A DNA stretch of 9,197 nt from Chitinophagaceae bacterium (GTDB lineage Bacteria > Bacteroidota > Bacteroidia > Chitinophagales > Chitinophagaceae), in the NCBI GenBank assembly GCA_019747455.1, contig JAIEQT010000035.1, positions 1 through 9,197 of the forward strand. The letters are read 5' to 3'. The notes below the pieces were generated by a model that worked only from the letters and a program-made list of their open reading frames with translations, was not told where the DNA came from and made no database searches. The position numbers and the translations under genes were made by a program. Below, one piece after another: positions 1 to 7,086 of this stretch (position 1 is its first letter; every line of letters begins with the position of its first letter).

Positions 1-1
1 G

Positions 2-211
2 CGTTATTATTATGGAAAATCGGCCAATGGCGAAACCATTCATAATGCCGCAGACCTTAGTATGTATATTCTCAATACGGCTCATGTATCTTCTGTAATG
101 GGAGATGCTTTTGGCGAATCGAACTGTGTTCGTTTTTCTTTCGCCAATAGCATGGAAAATATTGAACGCGCCTGGAGAAGAATTGCAGAAGCACTAAGCA
201 AACTGGCTTAA
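2..211 (+). CDS. Aspartate aminotransferase (PLP fold type I), C-terminal fragment
   Basis: This is the 3' end (69 codons plus TAA) of a gene whose start lies outside the window. The reading frame holds the typical C-terminal small-domain signature of class I/II aminotransferases of the AspB group: a YILNTAHVS segment, then GDAFG, then CVRFSFANSMENIERA, where the Arg of VRFSF corresponds to the conserved arginine that binds the substrate alpha-carboxylate. Family knowledge: such enzymes interconvert aspartate plus 2-oxoglutarate with oxaloacetate plus glutamate in the cytoplasm. The PLP lysine is not in this fragment, so completeness cannot be judged. The gene runs convergently into the six-gene minus-strand operon with only 17 nt between the two stop codons, and I see no clear hairpin terminator there. 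A related class I aminotransferase with another substrate remains possible. Confidence 0.85.
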   Translation, partial: RYYYGKSANGETIHNAADLSMYILNTAHVSSVMGDAFGESNCVRFSFANSMENIERAWRRIAEALSKLA

Positions 212-228
212 CAGCTTACATACTTACC

Positions 229-849
229 CTACTTAATTTTGCTTAAACCCTCTAGCGAAGAGGAATCGGCCGGACGAATAATCAACGCTTTATTGAATAA
301 TGTTTTGGCATCATTATTTTTTCCGAGGTTGAGGTATGTCCATGCTAACATATGATTGCTATCATAATCAAAGGGATATAGATTCACCACTTTTTCAAAA
401 TGGCGGGCAGCTTGTTCATATTTTTTTCTGTTGTATTGTATTACACCCACCCAATAATTAGCGGTTACATTTTGTGCATCCACTTTTAAAATATCTTCAT
501 AGGTACTGAGTACTTTATCCCAGTTTTCCAGCGCATATAAAGGTTTTATCAAACCGAATTTTGCTTCTATGGCATAGGGTTTTAGGGATACCGCTTTGGC
601 ATAATAGTTTTGTGATTGGGTATAATTTTTATTGTTATAGAATAACCAACCCAACCGTAGATTTATTTCATAATTATTTTCTTCATATACTTTGTTGAGG
701 GTGGCTATGGCTTCTCCGTATAATTTATTATTTTCCTGCGTATAGCTGTCGCGGAATGCTTTTTGAATGGTTGCATCACTTTGTGCCCAAGCGCTGAAAG
801 ATAACAGCATCATAGCTGTGATGCCGATTTGTTTTTTTAGAATTTCCAT
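229..849 (-). CDS. Exported tetratricopeptide-repeat (TPR) protein
   Basis: A 206-aa protein starting with ATG. Residues 1-22 form a clear Sec signal peptide (basic MEILKK start, hydrophobic core, then a signal-peptidase-I-like site at AWA|Q). There is no lipobox cysteine, so a soluble periplasmic protein is likely. The rest, residues about 26-195, is an array of about five TPR-like helical hairpins; clear units end with patterns such as YAKAVSLKP, FEKVVNLYP and FNKALIIRP. TPRs bind proteins or peptides, so a scaffold or partner-binding role is the sensible inference; no enzymatic motif is visible. It is the last gene of the operon and its start overlaps the end of the preceding TPR-barrel gene by 13 nt, which points to translational coupling and a shared process. 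The ligand is unknown. Confidence 0.85.
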   Translation of the reverse strand: MEILKKQIGITAMMLLSFSAWAQSDATIQKAFRDSYTQENNKLYGEAIATLNKVYEENNYEINLRLGWLFYNNKNYTQSQNYYAKAVSLKPYAIEAKFGLIKPLYALENWDKVLSTYEDILKVDAQNVTANYWVGVIQYNRKKYEQAARHFEKVVNLYPFDYDSNHMLAWTYLNLGKNNDAKTLFNKALIIRPADSSSLEGLSKIK

Positions 850-2036
850 GATAAACCTCCTGTGATTGAATGTTGAATAAAAGTATTTGTAGTATTCGAA
901 ATTTTTCGTTGTTCTAATGTGTAGCCGATAGCGAGTACGGAGGCAGGCGATAAACTAATATATCCGGTTAATCCGCCTTTAAATTGGTTAGGATCGATCT
1001 GGTTATAGATATACAAAGCATCGTTCTCGAATAAATCAGAAAACTTACCCAATGTAATATTCGCTTCCAGCCATGCTTTTGAAGCTATCTGCACACCTAG
1101 TATTTGTCTGAAATTAAAAGCCGATCCGCTTGGGCGATTTCTAATAATAGCCGTTGAAAAACTATAGAGAGATAGATTGCCCAAAGGGTATATGCCTACT
1201 TGTGCATCAAACTGACTAATACTGGAATCGGAAACCGTAGAGAAATTGGCAGATGTTTGAAAATCGAAATAGCTACTATAATATTTCAAGGCGCCGAATA
1301 CTGTTTGGTTATTAAAAGTGTTGTTATCAATTGGCGTATTTACATAATGATAAGCCCCTTTTAGTTGCCAATTCCTGCCCATATTGAGGGTAAGTTTATT
1401 ATAATATTCTACTTGATTGATACTACTTGTTCGGTAAGTAATGGGTGGCGGTGGAAATCCGGGACGAGGGATATTGACAAAATAAATATTCTGATTGAAC
1501 AGGGCTATCGCTTGTGTCACATGAATATTCCATCCAAACCGATTACTGATTTCAAGTTTCTCATAATTCGTATTTCCTCTTAAAGTATTATCTGTAGTTT
1601 TTAAACTCGCTTCTATACCAATATTGGTAAAAGCTATTTTATTTTGTTTTTCTTTCGCTAAATCTTCTTTTGAAAAAAAACGTAGCTCATGATCTGCCAA
1701 ATCGTGTTGGTTTAAATATTTTCTGCTTAACCAAATATAATAGTGGGCTGTTGTATTGTAAGAGTCGTTCTTTAAAACGGCTTGGTATTGCCCCAATGCT
1801 TCACTATAGTTGCCCAGCATAAAAGCCGCATAGCCCATTCTCAATCTTAGTAATTTAAAATCCTGATGGGCGGCTATAGCTTCTTTACCATAAGTAAGTA
1901 ATTCCTTCCAAGCTGTTTGCTCATATAAAGAATAGCTTTTGGTATTAACTTCATCGAAGCTCCAATTTGTTTGGGCATGGCTATTCAGGGCGAATAGCCA
2001 TGCTAGCATAAAACTTATTTTCTTTATAGCGTGCAT
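837..2036 (-). CDS. Outer-membrane beta-barrel protein with N-terminal TPRs (YaiO-like)
   Basis: A 399-aa protein with an ATG start. Residues 1-21 are a signal peptide (cleavage predicted at SHA|Q). Residues about 25-130 contain TPR-like helices, for example a unit with GNYSEALGQYQAVLKND. From about residue 138 the sequence changes to alternating hydrophobic/polar strands rich in aromatic residues, Asn and Thr, and ends in LSWKF with a terminal Phe, the usual signal for BAM-dependent outer-membrane insertion. A Pro-rich turn (PRPGFPPPP, about residues 190-198) probably lies in a loop. The TPR-then-barrel order resembles YaiO-family outer-membrane proteins, but I cannot confirm membership. It overlaps both neighbours by 13 nt. 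In the operon it would be the outer-membrane component, either a conduit or a surface-associated scaffold; the cargo is not visible. Confidence 0.8.
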   Translation of the reverse strand: MHAIKKISFMLAWLFALNSHAQTNWSFDEVNTKSYSLYEQTAWKELLTYGKEAIAAHQDFKLLRLRMGYAAFMLGNYSEALGQYQAVLKNDSYNTTAHYYIWLSRKYLNQHDLADHELRFFSKEDLAKEKQNKIAFTNIGIEASLKTTDNTLRGNTNYEKLEISNRFGWNIHVTQAIALFNQNIYFVNIPRPGFPPPPITYRTSSINQVEYYNKLTLNMGRNWQLKGAYHYVNTPIDNNTFNNQTVFGALKYYSSYFDFQTSANFSTVSDSSISQFDAQVGIYPLGNLSLYSFSTAIIRNRPSGSAFNFRQILGVQIASKAWLEANITLGKFSDLFENDALYIYNQIDPNQFKGGLTGYISLSPASVLAIGYTLEQRKISNTTNTFIQHSITGGLSWKF

Positions 2037-4216
2037 ATAGCTTCTATTCTTTTTTTAGAGGTTTGTATGGTAAAAGCATGTAGTTTACCATTTTCTATAG
2101 TTACGGTAGCTGTTGATATTTTTTTTTCTTTACCAAACAAACTCAAAACTCTTTTGCTAGTAAAGGATAAACTACCGCTATGTAATGTATTAGCATCTTT
2201 TTTCACTTCACTTTCAAATTGCATATACAAAAAAATATAAAATGGCGATAACAGATCCTGTAACCATTTGACGGTATTCATGGCATAAACACTCAGTGGA
2301 AAATTGTCTTTAACATTTATTTTATTTTCTGAGCTTAATAGCACTTTGTAAGCGGCTTCATAAAAATAAAATAGCAGGTTATTTTTTTCGCCGATGAAAT
2401 TAGTAAAGTAAAATACCGTTCCATTCTGTACAAAATAAGCAACTGCTTTTGTTTGTTTACAATAAAAATAAGTTTCATTATATACGCTGGTACCTACCTC
2501 CCACTCTTCTTCCGCATAGTTATCGGCTTTTACTTTTAGCAGATAGCCAGGTTGAAAATTGAATGCCTGATGTAGCTGATCATTAGTAGTGATATTACTT
2601 AGAAAACTGCCTTCGTTGGGTATTTTGTAAGTATGGAATACAATATCGTTCTTTTCTCTTGTGGTAAAATAAGCGAAGGGGTAGCTCATTGTTTTACTAC
2701 CTACATAAGGATTGGCTTGTACCTGAAAATGCAAATGAGGTTCCGGTGAACGACCTGAGTTACCAACCTGCGCAATAATTTCACCTTTTTTTACAAAAGC
2801 CCCTTTGGCAACCTTGAAAGAATTCTTTTTAAGGTGCGATAGCTTGGTGTATAAGCCCTCTGCATGTTTAATAACGATACTATTACCCCAGTTTTGTTGG
2901 GCATTGTTTCCACCAATTTCATTATCCTCAATAAAATCAATAATTTCCACTACCAGTCCATCTGCAGGAGCCAGTACCGGCTTATTATAACAATAAAAGT
3001 GCTCAGGTAAATTACCGGGGTACCGATAGGTTTTCATTTCATTATCTAGCACTACAAAATCAAGTGCTTTCCCCCAATCGCCTTTATGGGTCATATTTCC
3101 ATCATAACCCTGACTAACCATCCATTCTCCCATAAAAGGCAATGATAATTGATGGTACATCATAGGCATCCATCTTTCCTTTCCATTGATATAGGTATAT
3201 AAATTTATTTCGGGACTATAGTATTGTACAGGCGTAAGCACCAGCTTGCCGGGCTTGGCACGCATTTGCAACATGTATAAAAATAAAATCACGGTAATAC
3301 AAAATGGTAAAGAAAAAATGGGGATACCTTGTTTAAACATGAGGCTACCCACACTTGAAACCATTAAAAATGCAATAGGAACAGAAACAAAAATCCATAG
3401 AAAAGAACGTACAGATGGAATGATATAAAAGCCGCCTAAAGCCACAGCCACCAACATAAAATTGGTGCCCATGTTGTAATAGCTCATATCTATTTGATTA
3501 AAGCCCCCCATTAGATAGCCAAAAAAAATAGCTATGGAGTATCCAAATACCATCAGCAAAAAAGCTATTCTGGAATATATCAATACACCAATAGCCAATA
3601 TGATTCCAGATCCGATATTTACTTGGAATAGAATGGCGCTGATACTTCTGAAAAAACCAGCTACAAAATCCGGAATATTCCAGGTTTCAATATTGGTTAA
3701 TAAGTTAATGAGCCTATTACCCCCTAAAGCATATAATTCATTGTACCAATAAATATGTCTGTGTGTTAAACCAATACCGCTAAAACTTTTCGATGCTACA
3801 ATCAACAATGCTGTACTGATAATGAAAGCTAATGATAGAGCGGGTAAGCCTCTTTTGTTTAGTACTGCATTTAAGGCCGCTGATATAAAAAAAGTTAGCA
3901 ATGCACCCACCACTAATAAAGCCATAAATGCAATACCAAATTCAAAGTTTGTTCCAAAGCCAAGTCCAAACAATACCACACTATAGGTAAGTAAGCCGTT
4001 TTGAAGTTGCTCTTTTCCAAACCCTAAAGCATGAGCAGCCATGATGGCAACTATTACTGCAAATAATCCGCAAGCTCCGGTAAACGGGGTAAAAAAAGAT
4101 ACCAATAGAATAAGTAGTGCAAATACTTTATTTTTCGAAAAGAAAAGCATCGCATAACTGTTAAGCACAGCATGAGTTAGATAAACAAGGAACGATATAA
4201 AAGATTTATAACGCAA
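2024..4216 (-). CDS. Urea-transporter-like membrane domain fused to M23 metallopeptidase
   Basis: A 730-aa fusion. Residues about 10-317 resemble the UT urea-channel family: an N-terminal helix running into YAMLFFSKN, repeated hydrophobic segments, a GTNFMLVAVALGGF segment, and two copies of the UT signature in altered form (LPALSLAF at 124-131, IPIFSLPF at 298-305). Residues about 350-505 are an M23 (LytM/lysostaphin-type) zinc peptidase domain with likely ligands H377 and D386 (ALDF), H461 (LSHL) and the HLH motif H494/H496, so it looks catalytically intact. Residues about 520-730 match nothing I recognise. The start is taken as TTG at 4216, 2 nt after the stop of the decarboxylase gene, because the first in-frame ATG (4150) would remove the conserved first helix. 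M23 enzymes normally cut Gly-Gly or peptidoglycan cross-links; here a peptide release or processing role tied to transport is inferred. Confidence 0.85.
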   Translation of the reverse strand: MRYKSFISFLVYLTHAVLNSYAMLFFSKNKVFALLILLVSFFTPFTGACGLFAVIVAIMAAHALGFGKEQLQNGLLTYSVVLFGLGFGTNFEFGIAFMALLVVGALLTFFISAALNAVLNKRGLPALSLAFIISTALLIVASKSFSGIGLTHRHIYWYNELYALGGNRLINLLTNIETWNIPDFVAGFFRSISAILFQVNIGSGIILAIGVLIYSRIAFLLMVFGYSIAIFFGYLMGGFNQIDMSYYNMGTNFMLVAVALGGFYIIPSVRSFLWIFVSVPIAFLMVSSVGSLMFKQGIPIFSLPFCITVILFLYMLQMRAKPGKLVLTPVQYYSPEINLYTYINGKERWMPMMYHQLSLPFMGEWMVSQGYDGNMTHKGDWGKALDFVVLDNEMKTYRYPGNLPEHFYCYNKPVLAPADGLVVEIIDFIEDNEIGGNNAQQNWGNSIVIKHAEGLYTKLSHLKKNSFKVAKGAFVKKGEIIAQVGNSGRSPEPHLHFQVQANPYVGSKTMSYPFAYFTTREKNDIVFHTYKIPNEGSFLSNITTNDQLHQAFNFQPGYLLKVKADNYAEEEWEVGTSVYNETYFYCKQTKAVAYFVQNGTVFYFTNFIGEKNNLLFYFYEAAYKVLLSSENKINVKDNFPLSVYAMNTVKWLQDLLSPFYIFLYMQFESEVKKDANTLHSGSLSFTSKRVLSLFGKEKKISTATVTIENGKLHAFTIQTSKKRIEAICTL

Positions 4217-4218
4217 TA

Positions 4219-5577
4219 TTATAGTTGGATAGTTTTTAGATGCGCTGGCATTTTTTCCATTTGCTCGATATACTCTAATGTTTCGGCTTCTCTAATCAAA
4301 TATGTATTTCCTTGCTCATCAATCAGCACTACATTCGGACGCATCTGTATAAACTGCATCCATTGCGTCATATTATACGCCCCTACTTTATGTACCACTA
4401 CATGATCTCCCCTATTAAGCAATGGCATATTGATACTACTTCTTACCACATCAATATTCATACATAAAGGACCATATAAAACCATATCTTCTGTATGATG
4501 CGTAAAATCTTGCGCCGGACTCATTTTATGTTCATACCAAAAAGCAGTAAACAATAAATTTACACCGAAATCCATAATGGTAGCTTTACGCCCGTCGCTT
4601 AATCTTTTGTTCGCAATTACAGTTCCCAGCAAATAACCGGCATCATCAATCAATGCGCGGCCACTTTCTAAAATCAATAAAGGCAATTCGTTATTAGCAA
4701 AACCGATTTTTAATATAGCATTGCTAATAGCTTCTGCAAATTCATCGATGCTGGGAATCATATCAGCCGCTGGCATATAAGCTCCGCGTAAATTATTCGC
4801 ACTGGGTAAGCCACCACCCATATCTAAATATTTAATCAAGGTATTCAATTGTGTTTTCGCATTCCAGGCCAGATCACTTAATTTTTTTACGGCAATGGCA
4901 TAGGCATCGGTGCTTAGCATGAAAGTACCAATATGGCAATGCAAGCCTGTAAGTTGTAGTTTGCCGGAAGCCACAATTTTATTGATGGCTTGCCATGCTT
5001 GTCCGTTTTCATAATTAAACCCAAAACGATCCCACATAGGATAAATACCTGTATCCATATTTACCCGAATAGCTACCCGTGGTTTTTTATTCAGCCTCTC
5101 GGCCAGATCAATCAATTGATATAGCTCTTCGAAATGATCGATATGAATGAGTGAATCATTATGGATAGCCAATATCAATTCAGCTTCGGTTTTTTCCGGG
5201 CCGTTAAAAATAATTTTATCGCCCGGAACACCATTACCCAGGGCTTTGCGATATTCAAAACCGCTTACCACTTCTCCCCAACTACCTTCTTGATGGAAGA
5301 TATTACATACCGCGTTTATATAGTTGGTTTTATAACTCCATGCAAATTGCACTTTCGGATAACGTGTTTTAAAAGCGCGTAGGGCACTCTGGTAGGTTTG
5401 GCGAATAGTTCTTTCGCTAATTATAAATACCGGTGATCCATATTGTTCAATTAAAGTTTTTACCGGCACACCATCAATCTGCTTCACCGCTTCATATTCT
5501 GTACGCGTACCAAATTTATTCATGAGTCCTGCATTCATTTTTTGAATACTGGGGCTTTCGTATCTTAATTTTTGCAT
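4219..5577 (-). CDS. Fold-III PLP-dependent decarboxylase, diaminopimelate decarboxylase-like
   Basis: A 452-aa enzyme of the LysA/ornithine-decarboxylase group (alanine-racemase-like barrel). Visible landmarks: PLP-binding Lys83 in SYKTN, the IIFNGPEKT loop (122-130), GLHCHIG with His215 stacking on the cofactor, the phosphate-binding GGG (254-256), ESGR (304-307, usually EPGR), Asp336 in the DFG segment, GPLC with Cys372 from the partner subunit, and Tyr401 in GAY. Catalytic decarboxylation of an amino acid is therefore well supported. The residue after Cys372 is Met where diaminopimelate decarboxylases have Glu and ornithine decarboxylases Asp, so the housekeeping LysA role is doubtful. 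Residues 1-33 precede the usual family start; ATG codons at residues 14 and 19 are alternatives. It follows the ATP-grasp gene after a 73-nt spacer and sits 2 nt ahead of the transporter-peptidase fusion. Confidence 0.85.
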   Translation of the reverse strand: MQKLRYESPSIQKMNAGLMNKFGTRTEYEAVKQIDGVPVKTLIEQYGSPVFIISERTIRQTYQSALRAFKTRYPKVQFAWSYKTNYINAVCNIFHQEGSWGEVVSGFEYRKALGNGVPGDKIIFNGPEKTEAELILAIHNDSLIHIDHFEELYQLIDLAERLNKKPRVAIRVNMDTGIYPMWDRFGFNYENGQAWQAINKIVASGKLQLTGLHCHIGTFMLSTDAYAIAVKKLSDLAWNAKTQLNTLIKYLDMGGGLPSANNLRGAYMPAADMIPSIDEFAEAISNAILKIGFANNELPLLILESGRALIDDAGYLLGTVIANKRLSDGRKATIMDFGVNLLFTAFWYEHKMSPAQDFTHHTEDMVLYGPLCMNIDVVRSSINMPLLNRGDHVVVHKVGAYNMTQWMQFIQMRPNVVLIDEQGNTYLIREAETLEYIEQMEKMPAHLKTIQL

Positions 5578-5620
5578 ACTATACTTTTTATCTTTTTAAA
5601 AACGCAATGATTATTTTTCT

Positions 5621-5652
5621 TCCGGACTTTTCGACTTCTCGTCTTCTCGACT
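5621..5652. repeat. Four-unit tandem repeat of 8 nt
   Basis: On the plus strand four consecutive 8-mers read TCCGGACT, TTTCGACT, TCTCGTCT and TCTCGACT, a degenerate array with consensus near TYTCGACT. It fills the intergenic space just downstream of the ATP-grasp gene and runs into the first two plus-strand bases of that gene's stop triplet. The remaining spacer up to the decarboxylase start is AT-rich. Its role, if any, is unknown. Confidence 0.6.
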
Positions 5653-6703
5653 ATAACTCTCCAAACCCGCTTATTTTCTGAAACTCACCAACATCCGTAA
5701 TATGATCCCAGGAGTATCTAATAAAAATTTTTCCCACTTCATAATCTGTGTAAGCAGGAACTTCTTCTCCCAACGCCATTTTTACTAAGGAGGCCGGTTG
5801 GTTTTGTCCGGCTGCTGCCGTTAAATAGATCCATGCCGGGAAACGCGGATTGATTTCCATGATATAAGGAACCCCTTCTTGGGTGCGCATAATTTCTAAT
5901 TCACATCCTCCTTTCCAATGAGTGGCTTCTACAAATTTTTTAGCCAGGTTTAATAAGATTTCATCGTCCAATGTAATGCCAGCCCAAGCTTTACCTTTAT
6001 CGGTGATATATAATTTTTTCATAGGGATGCTGCTAATCGTATTACCCTTACCATCGCCGAGTACGGCAATATTCACTTCGGTGCCTGTAATGAATTGTTG
6101 CACAATAATGGGGTAACCCCATTTGGCTGAAATTTTATAAAAAGCTTTTTGGGCTTGTTCCATGGTATAGGCCACTACTGCATCATAGTACTTTCCTTTT
6201 ACCACCAAGGGATATCCGAATAGCTCGGCACAAGTGTATAATTCCTCTACTGTATAGATTATTTTATCGGCTGGTACGGCTAGTCCGTATTTTTTACCAA
6301 ATTGATATAAATTGATTTTATCTCTTGCTTCAAATTGTTCGAAACTAGGTAGAAAAGTGGCGATACCCATGCTTTTTAAGGCTGGTGCCAATTTCATAAA
6401 ATTGTATAACTCTGCATCGAAGTTGGGTATCAGTACCTGTATATTTTCTTTTTCATGAATATATTTTATTCGATTGAGGAGTACTTCTGTACCGGCAGCG
6501 GGGTAAGTGATTTGATAGGTTTTATCAACCACATCATGCATATAAATACCAGGTTCAAGGGTTTCATACGATAGACCAATGATGCGGATATGATTTCCTA
6601 ATCCCTCTCTCAACGCCCTTATCACGGCTATACCCGGACCCGGACTATCAATAGCATTCAGTGCTGTTACCGCAATGGTAAGTGTATTATTATGGGCAAG
6701 CAT
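5651..6703 (-). CDS. ATP-grasp ligase (carbamoyl-phosphate-synthase-like)
   Basis: A 350-aa cytoplasmic enzyme with an ATG start. Residues 1-125 form the pre-ATP-grasp domain, with a CarB-like N terminus (TALNAIDSPGPG, then IRALRE) and the PNFDAELYNF segment. The central and C-terminal parts hold the ATP-grasp fold: Lys169 in PLVVKG for nucleotide binding, VQQFITGTEVNIAVLG (201-216), and metal-binding Glu268, Glu283 and Asn285 in the CELE and MEINPRFPAW segments. The core catalytic residues are present, so it should activate a carboxylate as acyl-phosphate and join it to an amine or thiol. The length fits single-domain ligases such as PylC-like or BtrJ-like enzymes, not full CarB (over 1000 aa). 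It lies 14 nt after the PqqD-like gene and ahead of the decarboxylase, so all three probably act on one substrate. Acceptor and donor cannot be read from the sequence. Confidence 0.88.
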   Translation of the reverse strand: MLAHNNTLTIAVTALNAIDSPGPGIAVIRALREGLGNHIRIIGLSYETLEPGIYMHDVVDKTYQITYPAAGTEVLLNRIKYIHEKENIQVLIPNFDAELYNFMKLAPALKSMGIATFLPSFEQFEARDKINLYQFGKKYGLAVPADKIIYTVEELYTCAELFGYPLVVKGKYYDAVVAYTMEQAQKAFYKISAKWGYPIIVQQFITGTEVNIAVLGDGKGNTISSIPMKKLYITDKGKAWAGITLDDEILLNLAKKFVEATHWKGGCELEIMRTQEGVPYIMEINPRFPAWIYLTAAAGQNQPASLVKMALGEEVPAYTDYEVGKIFIRYSWDHITDVGEFQKISGFGEL

Positions 6704-6717
6704 AGTGGGGTGCTTTA

Positions 6718-6960
6718 TTATTTCTCGAAAATATTAGCGTAGGTAAGCTGATTCACAAAATCGTCCCAATCCTTTTCTAATTGTGCGGCTGTTACATCAT
6801 AACGAGCAAGGATCTGTGCTTTTACTTCCGATTCGGCGGTTCCTTCTTTTAGTAGGCCGATGATTTCGGCAGCAATGGGGTTAGCACTATAAGAATCGCC
6901 GGTAGAAGGGTTAAAGATGAAACCCGATTCGCTGGTGGCAATATTTTTTTTAACATGCAT
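6718..6960 (-). CDS. PqqD-like peptide-binding protein
   Basis: An 80-aa protein starting with ATG. It carries the PqqD-family pattern: a short strand start, FNPSTGDSYSANP (16-28), then AAEIIGLLKEGTAESEV, ARYDVTAAQLEKD and a final helix with FVNQLTYANIF. Family knowledge: PqqD and related RiPP recognition elements have a small winged-helix-like fold that binds the leader of a precursor peptide and presents it to a modifying enzyme. There is no phosphopantetheine-type DSL serine, so it is not an obvious acyl carrier. It is the first gene of the operon. The 126 nt separating it from the upstream GNAT gene hold no convincing TAnnTTTG promoter, so a promoter here or read-through from the GNAT gene are both possible. 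It has no radical-SAM enzyme next to it, unlike classical pqq clusters. Confidence 0.85.
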   Translation of the reverse strand: MHVKKNIATSESGFIFNPSTGDSYSANPIAAEIIGLLKEGTAESEVKAQILARYDVTAAQLEKDWDDFVNQLTYANIFEK

Positions 6961-7086
6961 GGGGTGTAATTTAATCGTTAGTAAAGTGAATGATACTGAT
7001 AATGAATAAGACGATGCTTTGGGATAAAACCTTTGCTTGGATTGTTATTTTGAATAGCCTTAACAAACTATTAGTAAATGATACTT

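Noticed and set aside
212..228. Bidirectional terminator between the convergent aminotransferase and TPR genes
   Set aside because: The 17-nt gap shows no inverted repeat long enough for a stem.
4219..5577. Housekeeping lysA (diaminopimelate decarboxylase)
   Set aside because: The fold and cofactor residues fit, but the CMNID loop lacks the distal-amine-binding acid and the gene sits in a specialised operon, so the symbol is not assigned.
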